Origin: Candidatus Desulfosporosinus nitrosoreducens
Lineage (GTDB): Bacteria; Bacillota; Desulfitobacteriia; Desulfitobacteriales; Desulfitobacteriaceae
DNA: 40,774 nucleotides
Direction: 5' to 3'
Assembly (NCBI RefSeq): GCF_030954495.1
Contig: NZ_JAVHUW010000031.1
Coordinates: 1-40,774, forward strand
In this document: piece by piece, positions 1-8,565 of the stretch
How the letters are laid out: each line of letters begins with the position of its first letter
How positions within the stretch are numbered: position 1 is the first letter of the stretch
The notes under the pieces: model-generated
The model's input: the letters and a program-made list of their open reading frames with translations, nothing else
What the model was told of the DNA's origin: nothing
Database searches by the model: none
Made by a program: the position numbers and the translations under genes

Positions 1-80
1 TGAGACTACGATAAGCAAAATTCCTTTACTTAGGAGATGAGTTATGAGATAATTTATGCAATTAATTAAATATAGTAAAT

Positions 81-176
81 CCTAATCTCCGAGCTCGCTA
101 ACCTAATGAGAGCATCTAGGTTATCAGCCAGGGTTTTCAGCCCTCAGGGTATATCTGGAAACGGATAGGCCTTCAC
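81..176 (+). ncRNA. Moco/Tuco-type (molybdenum or tungsten cofactor) riboswitch aptamer
   Basis: The 3' part (149-176) reads GTATATCTGGAAACGGATAG followed by GCCTTCACA. It matches the hallmark 3' strand of the E. coli moaA leader Moco RNA (GTATCTGGAAAGG...ATGGCTTCACA). Two internal hairpins fit the motif: AACCTA (100-105) with TAGGTT (117-122), and AGGG (130-133) with CCCT (140-143). The 5' CCTA/TCCG (81-91) can pair with CGGATAGG (162-169) to close the aptamer. It sits upstream of an AOR relative, a formate dehydrogenase and two moeA genes, exactly the regulon expected for a pterin-cofactor sensor. Tungsten rather than molybdenum cannot be decided from sequence. Confidence 0.8.
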
Positions 177-220
177 ATATTGAAAAGGAGTGGATAGCCT
201 TCCGGGCTTTTGTTTGGTAT

Positions 221-250
221 GCTCCACTTTCGCAAGTGGAGCTATTTTAT
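221..250 (+). terminator. Hairpin downstream of the riboswitch, possible expression platform
   Basis: A perfect 9-bp stem (GCTCCACTT at 221-229 with AAGTGGAGC at 234-242) with a TCGC loop is followed by the T-rich TATTTTATT. It lies about 45 nt after the aptamer and about 200 nt before the first gene, so it could be the terminator of a transcriptional switch. No convincing anti-terminator pairing was worked out. Confidence 0.5.
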
Positions 251-286
251 TGGGACGATATAATAGAGTTTACCTGTTAGATTTTA

Positions 287-415
287 TCCGATGACTAACC
301 CGCTCTAAAACTCCAGCTTTTACAAGCGGTGAGTTAAGAGCGGCTAAGTCCCTGGATAAGGGCGACTAAGATTCAGATGGAGTTAAAAACTCCACCTGAA
401 TCAAGTCTTCTTTAT
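287..415 (+). repeat. 129-nt structured element, copy 1 (second copy at 15658-15785)
   Basis: About 90% identical to 15658-15785 across its full length, with sharp boundaries. It contains an imperfect stem (CCGCTCTAAAACTC with GAGTTAAGAGCGG), a middle GGATAAG segment, and a terminal 14-bp stem (ATTCAGATGGAGTT at 371-384 with AACTCCACCTGAAT at 388-401). Both copies end in TTCTTTAT. It lies between the riboswitch and the first gene. It could be a small RNA, a cis-regulator, or a relic of an IS200/IS605-type right end; sequence alone does not decide. Confidence 0.75.
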
Positions 416-446
416 GTAAAAGGGAATTTTAGGGAGGAATAAGTAA

Positions 447-728
447 TTGCATGAGATAAAAGGCACATCATTTACGATCAATGTCGACGCTAAGACTGAT
501 GGAATGTCTGTCATTCTCATAAATCATGAAACAAACGAAGTGTTTGAATTTCCTCGTTTTGTTCTGGTGGGTTTTGACGATGAAGGTGAATATGTCGCTA
601 ACATTTGTACCATACCGGAGTTAGCTCAAAGTTTACTCAGACTGCATGATCTCCACGATGAGCTTAAGGCAGTTCAAGTTAATGAAAAGCCTAAGCTGAA
701 GCTGCTAGTGTCTGGTAAAAAGGGCTAA
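447..728 (+). CDS. Small protein of unknown function, first gene of the AOR/FDH cluster
   Basis: 93 aa, not recognised. The start is TTG at 447, chosen because AGGGAGG (431-437) sits 9 nt upstream; the nearby ATG at 451 is in another frame and stops at once. The protein has beta-strand-like segments in its first half (e.g. GMSVILINHETNEVFEF), a short acidic turn, then an amphipathic helix (residues about 57-80) and a lysine-rich tail (KPKLKLLVSGKKG). No cysteine cluster or membrane helix is visible. It lies directly under the riboswitch leader and 71 nt before the AOR-like start, so a role as an accessory or electron-transfer-related partner of that enzyme is only a guess from position. Confidence 0.7.
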   Translation: MHEIKGTSFTINVDAKTDGMSVILINHETNEVFEFPRFVLVGFDDEGEYVANICTIPELAQSLLRLHDLHDELKAVQVNEKPKLKLLVSGKKG

Positions 729-799
729 CTATGCTAAACGGGGCGCAGGGATCGTTTAGAACTTTAGGTCCGCTAGATATTGCCGGGAGGGAGTTTTTA

Positions 800-2137
800 A
801 TGGGAGGGGATGTCAGGAAAATTCTGCGGATCAATCTTACATCTAAACAGGTCAGGAAAGAGCACCTGGACGCAGAATTTGCCGGGCGATATCTAAGCGG
901 GCGCGGCCTTGCCGGGAAAATACTGACAGATGAAGTCCCTGCGCATGTCGATGCCTTCTCTCCTGAGAATAAACTCCTTTTGGCCACCGGGTTACTTACA
1001 GGAACAACTATTCCTACATCCGGACGATTTATGGCAGTGACAAAATCACCGGTCAATGGAGGGCTTGTTTTTTCAAACTTCGGAGGAACCTGGGGCTCAC
1101 AGCTTAAGTTTGCGGGGTATGATCTGGTTATTTTAGAAGGTAAGGCAGAATACCCCGTTTATATTGTCATTCGGAATGACTCGGTAGAAATAAAAAACGC
1201 CGCTCATGTTTGGGGTAAGGATGTCTTTGCGGCGACGGAAGCTTTAAAGCAGGAAATAAGAGACCCAATGGTAAAAACCCTGACGATTGGGCCGGCAGGA
1301 GAAAATCTGTCTTTGATGGCAGTAATTACAAATGACTTAAACCATGTGGCGGGACGCAGCGGAGTCGGCGCCGTAATGGGCTCGAAAAACCTCAAAGCGA
1401 TTATGGTTCGGGGGACGGGAAAGGTAGAGACTGCTGATCCGGTTGCACTGAAACGGATTTTGACCGACGCTTTGCAAAAATTTAAAGGCATAAAGTGGTC
1501 GAAAGACGACGCTTGTTTTCAATGTCCGTTCCCGTGTGGACACCGGTCAAAGGGAAAAAGAGGGGAAGCCTTAGATTCTGAGCAGAGCCTTGCTCCGGAG
1601 TTAGGGTCTAATTTGGGTATTTATGATGGGCAAGCGCTTCAGGATGTCAGTGCTTTATGTAATAGATTAGGCCTGGACCAGGCTGCGGTCAGCTCGGTTA
1701 TCGCAACCGGAATCGAATTAGTCCGGCGGGGATATATCAAGCCGGAGGAGCTTGATGGTATACCGCTTGAGTTTGGCAATAGTCAAGGGATACTGGAATG
1801 GATAGAAAAAATAGCTTACTCAGAAGGATTGGGAGTTAAGATGGGATTAGGGTCTAAGCACTTGGCTGCAAGCTATGATGCTTTGGACATATCCGAAACT
1901 CCGAAAAAGCGCAAGCGGGCAAAAACTCCGGTAAGTGAAGACTTACGGGACCTGACAGTCGTCATTGATTCCGTTGGGCTCTGTTTGTTTACTTCCGGTA
2001 CATTTAGCCTTTCAGATTATACAGAGTTAGTGAACGCTGTAATTGGCAGCAAGTATGCAAATGAAGAACTTCTGGCCTGCGGGGCGCAGATCCGTAATAA
2101 CGAACGTTTATATAATTTAAGTGTTGGCCAGAATTAA
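800..2137 (+). CDS. Short aldehyde:ferredoxin oxidoreductase (AOR) family protein
   Basis: About 445 aa from ATG 800, preferred over an upstream in-frame codon at 731 because GGGAGGGAG (784-792) lies just before it and AOR proteins begin like MGGDVRKILRINL. AOR enzymes oxidise aldehydes with a tungsten bis-pterin and a 4Fe-4S cluster, reducing ferredoxin. Seen here: the N-terminal AOR domain (about 1-210, GRGLAGKIL, PTSGRF, GRSGVGAVMGSKNLKAI), cluster cysteines C239-x2-C242-x3-C246, one pterin-type loop (NRLGLDQ, about 288) and DSVGLC (390-395) with the fourth cysteine. Typical members have about 600 aa. Here roughly 100 residues between the two pterin loops are missing and replaced by a short lysine-rich linker, and the C-terminal tail is short too. 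Normal catalysis is therefore doubtful. The reading frame is intact, so this looks like a stable variant, not fresh decay. Confidence 0.85.
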   Translation: MGGDVRKILRINLTSKQVRKEHLDAEFAGRYLSGRGLAGKILTDEVPAHVDAFSPENKLLLATGLLTGTTIPTSGRFMAVTKSPVNGGLVFSNFGGTWGSQLKFAGYDLVILEGKAEYPVYIVIRNDSVEIKNAAHVWGKDVFAATEALKQEIRDPMVKTLTIGPAGENLSLMAVITNDLNHVAGRSGVGAVMGSKNLKAIMVRGTGKVETADPVALKRILTDALQKFKGIKWSKDDACFQCPFPCGHRSKGKRGEALDSEQSLAPELGSNLGIYDGQALQDVSALCNRLGLDQAAVSSVIATGIELVRRGYIKPEELDGIPLEFGNSQGILEWIEKIAYSEGLGVKMGLGSKHLAASYDALDISETPKKRKRAKTPVSEDLRDLTVVIDSVGLCLFTSGTFSLSDYTELVNAVIGSKYANEELLACGAQIRNNERLYNLSVGQN

Positions 2138-2194
2138 GTGTCGGCTGAATAATCCGCTTAAAGCACTCAAGCCTGGCGTTTAGGTGGGAACATC

Positions 2195-2350
2195 ATGGAG
2201 TATGTTTTAAAATTAATTGCAGTTATGGCAATGATGCTAATGTTAACGAAGTTAATGATGCTTGTGGCAAGTCAATTTAAATTCGTGGAATTTTTCGAAG
2301 AACTATACAAAACGATTAAAAAGATAAGATCTAAAGAGATTAGACGCTAA
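2195..2350 (+). CDS. Methionine-rich single-helix membrane microprotein
   Basis: 51 aa. ATG at 2195 follows GGTGGG (2183-2188) by 6 nt; the ORF ends with TAA at 2350. Residues about 4-26 form one hydrophobic helix unusually rich in methionine (MAMMLMLTKLMML), followed by a basic, helical tail ending KKIRSKEIRR. It sits in the same direction between the AOR-like gene and the formate dehydrogenase gene, with 34 nt to the latter. It could anchor a partner at the membrane, but there is no recognisable family. It is short, so coding status rests on the ribosome site, the intact frame and the membrane-helix composition. Confidence 0.55.
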   Translation: MEYVLKLIAVMAMMLMLTKLMMLVASQFKFVEFFEELYKTIKKIRSKEIRR

Positions 2351-2384
2351 TGACTTTAAGATCAGAGGAGAGGGGCGAAAGATA

Positions 2385-5108
2385 TTGGCATGGCTTACTC
2401 TAACCATTGACGGACAGGAAGTCAGCGTTCCCCAGGGTACGACCGTACTGGATGCTTGCCGCCTGAATGATATCCCTATTCCTACTTTGTGCCATGACCC
2501 GGAGTTAACTCCGGCAGGTGCCTGCCGGCTGTGCGTCGTGCAAATCGAAGGCATGCGCAATCTGCCGCCGTCTTGTGTGACTCAGGTAACCCAGGGCATG
2601 AAGGTAGAAACCCACAATGCTAAGGTGCGAAATGCCCGTAAAACTATCCTGGAGTTATTGGTCGCCAATCATCCTTTAGATTGTATGACCTGTCAGAAGA
2701 TGGGCGACTGCTCTTTAGCCCAGTATGCTTACGAATATGGCGTCACGGGGGAACGTTTCCGGGGCGAGCCTCGGGACTTGCCGATTGATGACAGTAATCC
2801 TTTTATTATCAAGGACCCTAACAAGTGTATTACCTGCGGGAAATGCATTCAGGCCTGTGACGAGATTCAGGGGCGAAATATCCTGGATTTTTCTCAGCGC
2901 GGCTTTGACGTCCAGGTTGGTCCCGCCTTTAATCTGCCTTATAAGGAATCGGAATGCGTGTTCTGCGGCTCTTGTGTTTCAGTCTGCCCGGTCGGCGCCT
3001 TAACTGAGCGGCGAATGCAGGGCAGGGGCCGCCGCTGGGAGATGAAAAAAATTACAACGGTTTGTCCATACTGTGGCACCGGCTGTACTTTTGACTTAAA
3101 TGTCAAGGACGGTAAAGTCGTAGGAATCACCTCCGCGGATGGTGAAGTAAACGGATCGGCTTTATGTGTAAAAGGGCGCTTTGGTCATGGCTTTATCCAC
3201 CACCCTGACCGGCTTAAAACTCCCCTCATCCGTAAAAACGGGGAACTGGCAGAGGCTACCTGGGATGAGGCAATTAGTCTGGTGGCTGAAAAATTCAGTG
3301 CCGTGAAGGCTGCTTTTGGCCCGGATGCCATTGGGGTTCTCTCCTCCGCCCGCTGCACGAATGAAGAAAATTATTTAATGAATAAACTTACCCGCGCAGT
3401 GTTCGGTACCAATAACCTTGATCATTGCGCCCGTCTCTGACACGCTCCCACCGTCGCCGGTCTGGCGGCAGCATTTGGCAGCGGCGCTATGACGAATACC
3501 ATCAAAGAGATTGCCGGAGCGGATTTTATCTTTGCTATCGGCACTAATACCACGGAGGCTCACCCCATTATTGGCCTGCAAGTGAAAAAAGCGCTTCGCA
3601 GCGGGGCTACTCTGGTGGTTGCTGATCCCCGCAAAACAGAAATGGCCGAGATGGCCCATCATCATCTCAGAATTAAATCCGGCTCGGATATTGCGCTTTT
3701 GAATGGTCTGGCCCATGTAATTATTGCGGAAAGAATTTGGAACAAAGAATTCGTGGAAACCCGCACCGAGGAGTTTGAAGCCTTGAAGGCCATGGTTGCC
3801 AAGTATACGCCCGAGTATGTTGAAACCATTACGGGTATAGCGGCGGAAACTCTCAAAGAGGTGGCCAGAGGGTATGCGCTGGCTCCGAATTCAACGATTC
3901 TCTATACCATGGGTATCACCCAGCATATCTGCGGAACTCATAATGTCATGGCCATAGCCAACCTGGCTATGCTCTGCGGTCAGATCGGCAAAGAATTCAG
4001 CGGCGTGAACCCTCTGCGCGGACAGAATAATGTCCAAGGCGCTTGTGATATGGGCGCGTTGCCTAACGTCTATACCGGCTACCAGCCGGTGACCGATGAG
4101 ACAATCAGAGCAAAGTTCGCGGCGGCTTGGGGGGTGGCGGAACTTCCGGCCAAGCCGGGGCTAACCTTAGGTGAGCTTTTCGATGCGGCGAGTGAGGGCA
4201 GTCTGAAGTGTATGTACGTCATGGGGGAAAACCCGGTTCTCTCTGACCCGGATGCTTTGCATGTGATTCATGCTCTGGAAAAGATAGATTTTTTGGTTGT
4301 GCAGGATATATTCCTGACTGAAACGGCGGAAATCGCCGATGTTGTTTTGCCGGCAGTGAGTTTCGCCGAGAAGAATGGGACTTTCAGCAATACGGAACGC
4401 CGTGTGCAGAGGGTGCGCAAAGCCGTTGAACCGGCCGGTGAAGCCCGGGATGACTGGGAAATCATCAGCATGGTTGCCAGAGCTATGGGCTATCCCATGC
4501 GCTACAGCTCAGCTGAGGAGATTTTTGCTGAGATGGCCGGTCTTACTCCCTCTTATGCCGGAATTTCCTACACCCGCTTGGATCAGGGCAGTCTGCAGTG
4601 GCCCTGCCCGACTCCGGATCACCCCGGGACTAAGTTCCTGCATGCGGGCAAGTTTTCCCGTGGATTGGGGAGATTTCATCCTGTGGAATACGTTCCGCCC
4701 GATGAACTGCCGGATGACGACTTCCCCTTGGTACTGAGCACCGGTCGCCGGCTTTATCACTACCATACCGGTTCCATGACTCAACGCACTGAAGCTATGG
4801 AAGTAGCCTATCCTGAAGAATATCTCGAACTAAGCGCTATTGATGCCGAAGTATTGGGTATCAGTGACGGGGACAGTGTCGAGGTGATCTCCCGCCGTGG
4901 ACGGGTTGAAGTCACAGCCAGGGTTGGGGATAAGGTGACTCAAGGCTTGGTCTTTGCCTCGTTCCATTACCCTGAGGTGGCTATAAACCAGCTGACGAAC
5001 CCTGCCCGCGATCCGATTTCCAAGATCCCTGAGTTTAAAGTCTGCGCGGTAAAGGTCGCCAGGATTGAAAAGAAAATGGAACTTGTGGAATCGAAAAAGG
5101 TCAGTTAG
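2385..5108 (+). CDS. fdhA: Selenocysteine-containing formate dehydrogenase, catalytic subunit with NuoG-like N-terminus
   Basis: 907 aa when TGA 3438-3440 is read as selenocysteine (residue 352). The frame continues through it, and the flanks NNLDHCARL-U-HAPTVAG are the conserved FDH active site. It oxidises formate to CO2 (or reduces CO2) at a Mo/W bis-pterin. Domains in order: 2Fe-2S ferredoxin (C36, C47, C50, C64); NuoG-type cluster (H96, C100, C103, C109); two 4Fe-4S clusters (C148/151/154/158 and C191/194/197/201); the FDH 4Fe-4S motif (CPYCGTGC, C227/230/234, with C262); then the molybdopterin oxidoreductase and dinucleotide-binding domains to the C-terminus. The start is TTG 2385, 9 nt after AGGAGAGGGG. 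No NuoE/NuoF or HycB-like partner lies nearby, so the electron acceptor must be encoded elsewhere. Confidence 0.95.
3438..3475 (+). promoter_or_regulatory. Selenocysteine codon and bacterial SECIS-like hairpin
   Basis: TGA 3438-3440 is followed by a hairpin whose upper stem CGCC (3455-3458) pairs with GGCG (3464-3467) around the loop GGTCT (3459-3463). The E. coli fdhF SECIS has the same GGTCT loop at nearly the same distance from its UGA. This is the signal that recruits SelB-Sec-tRNA, so the stop is recoded rather than a mutation. Confidence 0.9.
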
Positions 5109-5190
5109 CAATCCGTGGATAAGTTCGAGGATTTTCTGATAAACTCTGTTTTTTATCTAAGCTTAAAAACTCCTTAGTTAATACTTAAGC

Positions 5191-5228
5191 AAAACTGGTT
5201 CTCCTTAACTGTGAGAACCAGTTTTAAC
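5191..5228 (+). terminator. Rho-independent terminator after the formate dehydrogenase gene
   Basis: A perfect 13-bp inverted repeat (AAAACTGGTTCTC at 5191-5203, GAGAACCAGTTTT at 5213-5225) with a 9-nt loop. The A- and T-rich stem ends make it usable in both directions. It separates the formate dehydrogenase gene from the moeA genes, so moeA probably has its own promoter or relies on read-through. Confidence 0.8.
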
Positions 5229-5260
5229 GATCATTAACCAGCGCGAAAGGCAGGTGGAAC

Positions 5261-6502
5261 ATGGGAAGCGGCAGTGAATTGTTCAAAGTAAAGACATTGG
5301 CAGAGGCTCTTGATTCCTTAAAACCCTATGTTCTGTCACTTTATCAGCAAGGTGAAGAAGTCTCTTTAGCGGACTCCTTGGGACGTATTGTCAGCCGGGA
5401 TATTTCAGCTCCCTGCGCCCTACCTCATTTTCGCAAAGCTGCCATGGACGGAATGGCGGTCCGGGCCTCAGATACCTATGGAGCCAGCGAAAGTATGCCG
5501 GCTCTGGTTCAATGCTCCGGGGAAATACGAATGGGAGAGGCTCCGCGGGAACCTTTAGGGCCGGGCGCCGGGATCTTGATTCCCACGGGAGGAATGCTGC
5601 CGGAGGGAGCGGATGCCGTGGTCATGATGGAACATCTTGAACATTTTGGAGAGGGACTCTGTGGGGTAGCTAGGCCTGTTGCCCCAGGGGAAAATCTTAT
5701 TGATATCGGGGAAGATTTTTCCGCCGGGGAAGTCCTCCTGCCGCGGGCAGCGCGAATCAGGGCTCAGGAAATGGGGATTTTGGCCTCAATCGGCCTAACT
5801 ATGGTTCCGGTTTTGCCCCGTTTTCGGGTCGGAATTCTCTCAACTGGCGATGAAATTATCCCTCCGGGTCAAGAGCCGCTGCCGGCTCAGTCCAGGGATA
5901 TTAACGGTTATGCCTTGTTAGGCCAGGCTCTGGCTTGCGGTGCGGAAGCCCGTTATTACGGAATCGTTAAAGACGATCTTGAGGAACTTCGCGCGTCACT
6001 GAAAAAAATGGTAAGCGAAAATGATATTGTCCTGCTCTCCGGTGGAAGTTCTGTAGGGATACGTGATCTTTCCGCTCAGCTGATTGACTCGCTGGGAGAG
6101 CCGGGAATTCTTTTTCACGGTTTGGCGCTTAAACCCGGCAAACCGACGATAGGCGGAGTTGTGGACGGCAAGCTGATTTTCGGACTGCCCGGGCATCCCG
6201 CTTCGGCAATGGTTGTCTTTGAATCAGTTGTCCGTCCCTGTTTAGAGGCATCGCTGCTGTGTCCTCAGGCTGAGCCTTTCCCTCAAGGGAAGCTAAGCCA
6301 AAATATTTATTCCGGAAATGGCCGGGAGGAGTTTGTGCCGGTGCGGGTGCTTTCAAAGGAAGGCGAATGCCTGCTTGAACCGATCCGGGGAAAATCAGGT
6401 TTAATCAGGACGCTGGTCTCAGCCGATGCAACCGTTCATATTCCGTTAAATACTGAAGGAATAGAAGCAGGGAAAAAAGTCTTTTTTAAGTTTTGGCGTT
6501 AA
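5261..6502 (+). CDS. moeA: Molybdopterin molybdenumtransferase MoeA
   Basis: 413 aa, normal MoeA length. MoeA inserts molybdate or tungstate into adenylylated molybdopterin, the last common step of cofactor synthesis, in the cytoplasm. Recognisable stretches: FRKAAMDGMAVRA (about residue 60), GILIPTGGMLPEGADAVVMME (MoeA N-terminal domains), GILSTGDEI, the MoCF-domain motif LLSGGSSVGIRD (about 258-269) and GLPGHPASAMVVFE, then a C-terminal beta domain. ATG 5261 has AAGGCAGGTGG upstream. It is followed 136 nt later by a second, fused MoeA. Having two MoeA proteins next to a riboswitch-led Mo/W enzyme cluster suggests one may serve tungsten and one molybdenum; that is inference. Confidence 0.95.
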   Translation: MGSGSELFKVKTLAEALDSLKPYVLSLYQQGEEVSLADSLGRIVSRDISAPCALPHFRKAAMDGMAVRASDTYGASESMPALVQCSGEIRMGEAPREPLGPGAGILIPTGGMLPEGADAVVMMEHLEHFGEGLCGVARPVAPGENLIDIGEDFSAGEVLLPRAARIRAQEMGILASIGLTMVPVLPRFRVGILSTGDEIIPPGQEPLPAQSRDINGYALLGQALACGAEARYYGIVKDDLEELRASLKKMVSENDIVLLSGGSSVGIRDLSAQLIDSLGEPGILFHGLALKPGKPTIGGVVDGKLIFGLPGHPASAMVVFESVVRPCLEASLLCPQAEPFPQGKLSQNIYSGNGREEFVPVRVLSKEGECLLEPIRGKSGLIRTLVSADATVHIPLNTEGIEAGKKVFFKFWR

Positions 6503-6638
6503 GCTCAGGGTAGGAAGTGAAATAAGTACAAGATATATGATAAGTGCAGGATATACAATGAGCACAAAATATTAGATGAGTCTAGGATATAAGATGAATA
6601 CAGGCTATGAGATAAGCGGAGGAAGGAGGCCAGCTAAC

Positions 6639-8546
6639 GTGGAACACCAACTATATCTCCAAAGCAGGGCCTGGCAGGAAGGATTGGCGTTAATGATGGA
6701 AAACCTTGCCGGACGCTGTCTTCCGGAAAATGAAGTGGTGGATGTTCGTCAGGCTCTCCATCGAATCACGGGGACAATTATTCGCGCCAAGAGGAATTCG
6801 CCGCACTTTGCTGCCTCGGCTATGGACGGTTATGCCCTGCGGGCTAAGGAAACTCACGGACTTTGTGAGCGGGAGCCGCGCTGGTTTGAACTTGGGGTTC
6901 AGGCAATTCGGGTGGATACGGGAGATCCTATGCCGGAGGGGATGGACGCTGTTGTAATGTTGGAAGAAGTCCTGGAATTGGGTGAGCGGGGAATTCTGCT
7001 TCAGACTCCGATTGTGCCCTGGCATAATGTCCGGCCGGTGGGAGAGGACATTGTCGAAGGAGAAGTGGTTCTGTCGGTTAACCATCGGATTCGCCCCCAA
7101 GATCAGGGAGCACTGCTGGCGGCAGGGGTTTTGAAAATAGAAGTCCGGCGCCGGCCCCGAGTGGGAATTTTGCCGACCGGAGATGAAATCCGTCCGCCGG
7201 AAGCAAATCTTGAGCCCGGAGATATCGCGGACAGCAATTCCACAGTCCTTGCCTCTTTAGTGGAAGAATGGGGCGGAACGGCGGCGATTTGGCCGATAAC
7301 CCCGGACCGCTTTGACCAACTGGATGAAGCTATTTTGCAAATGGCGGCTTCCCAGGATATTATCGTGATCATTGCGGGCTCTTCCCAGGGCCGGGATGAT
7401 TATACAACCCAGATGCTTGCGAAGCACGGCAGGCTTTACCTGCATGGAGTTGCTATAAAGCCGGGGAAACCTGTGGCTTTAGGGGAGATCCAAGGAAAAC
7501 CGGCGCTTGGCATTCCGGGTTATCCGGTATCCGCCTTTTTGACAGCCCATTTGTTTTTGGAGCCCTGGGTCAAACTTTTACAGGGCTTAAGCCAAGAAGC
7601 GCCGGATACGCTTAAAGCCGTGATCAGTAAGAAAGTCTTCTCTTCTTTAGGCAGTGAGGAGTTCGTGCGGGTAAAAGCAGGAAAAGTCGGGGATCGCTGG
7701 GTTGCGGCCCCGATCAGCCGCGGCGCCGGCGTGACCATGAGCTTAGTGAGAGCGGATGGAATCCTGCGGGTTCCCCGTCTGCAGGAAGGATTTCATGAAG
7801 GAGAAACAGTACCGATTGAACTTTGGCGGCCTGTCTCAGAGTTGGAAGAAACTTTGGTTTGTATTGGTTCCCACGATTTGACGTTGGATGTCATCAGCAG
7901 CCATATGAAAGCAAGAGGAGGCAGTGGAGGGATTGCCTCAGCGCATGTAGGAAGTCTGGCCGGAATTCTTGCTCTTCGTTCCAGAGAAGCTCATTTCGCA
8001 GGGATACATTTACTTGATCCTCAAACCGGGGAATACAATCACGCTTATTTGCAGCGTTTTCTGCCGGGCAGGGACATAGCTTTGATGAATTTGGTTTACA
8101 GAACCCAAGTTCTTATTGTGGCGAAAGGAAACCCTCTTAAGATAAGAAGCCTTAAAGATTTAGCCCGGCCGGGAATCCGCTTCATAAACCGCCAGGGCGG
8201 TTCGGGGACGAGAGTACTGTTAGATTACCTGCTTCAGCAAGAAGGGCTTGATCCGGAACAAATTTCAGGCTACGAACGGGAAGAATTTACTCACTTAGGT
8301 GTCGCGGTGGCGGTGGCCTCGGGAGCAGCCGACGTCGGACTGGGTATTCAAAGCGCCGCCGAAGCCCTTGGCCTGGATTTCCTCAGGATTGGAGAGGAAC
8401 GTTATGATTTGGCGATTCCGCGGGAATATCTCGAAGAGCCCCGCCTGCAGGTCATGATTTCCGTTATCCAAAGCAGAGCCTTCCAGGAGGAGGTCCTGGC
8501 CCTCGGCGGTTATGATGTCCGGGAAACGGGAGTATTTTACACTTGA
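6639..8546 (+). CDS. MoeA fused to a periplasmic-binding-protein-like (LysR-substrate/PBP) domain
   Basis: 635 aa. The GTG start at 6639 was chosen over the longer frame from 6576 because AAGGAGG (6623-6629) is 9 nt upstream. Residues about 1-400 are MoeA (AMDGYALRA, MPEGMDAVVMLE, GILPTGDEI, IIAGSSQGRDD, GIPGYPVSAF). Residues about 415-635 resemble the PBP-like domain that follows MoeA in many archaea and Firmicutes (QVLIVAKGNPLKIRSLKDLA, FINRQGGSGTRVLLDYLL, GVAVAVASGAADVGLGIQ). In MoeA the expected role is metal insertion into the pterin; the PBP-like part may bind oxyanion or ligand and tune it. It lies between moeA and a HesB-like gene on the same strand. Confidence 0.92.
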   Translation: MEHQLYLQSRAWQEGLALMMENLAGRCLPENEVVDVRQALHRITGTIIRAKRNSPHFAASAMDGYALRAKETHGLCEREPRWFELGVQAIRVDTGDPMPEGMDAVVMLEEVLELGERGILLQTPIVPWHNVRPVGEDIVEGEVVLSVNHRIRPQDQGALLAAGVLKIEVRRRPRVGILPTGDEIRPPEANLEPGDIADSNSTVLASLVEEWGGTAAIWPITPDRFDQLDEAILQMAASQDIIVIIAGSSQGRDDYTTQMLAKHGRLYLHGVAIKPGKPVALGEIQGKPALGIPGYPVSAFLTAHLFLEPWVKLLQGLSQEAPDTLKAVISKKVFSSLGSEEFVRVKAGKVGDRWVAAPISRGAGVTMSLVRADGILRVPRLQEGFHEGETVPIELWRPVSELEETLVCIGSHDLTLDVISSHMKARGGSGGIASAHVGSLAGILALRSREAHFAGIHLLDPQTGEYNHAYLQRFLPGRDIALMNLVYRTQVLIVAKGNPLKIRSLKDLARPGIRFINRQGGSGTRVLLDYLLQQEGLDPEQISGYEREEFTHLGVAVAVASGAADVGLGIQSAAEALGLDFLRIGEERYDLAIPREYLEEPRLQVMISVIQSRAFQEEVLALGGYDVRETGVFYT

Positions 8547-8565
8547 TGGCAGAGGAGTGACCGGG

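Noticed and set aside
3438..3440. TGA as a nonsense mutation splitting formate dehydrogenase into two genes
   Set aside because: The codon sits at the invariant active-site Sec position, the frame continues with family sequence, and a SECIS-like hairpin follows at once.
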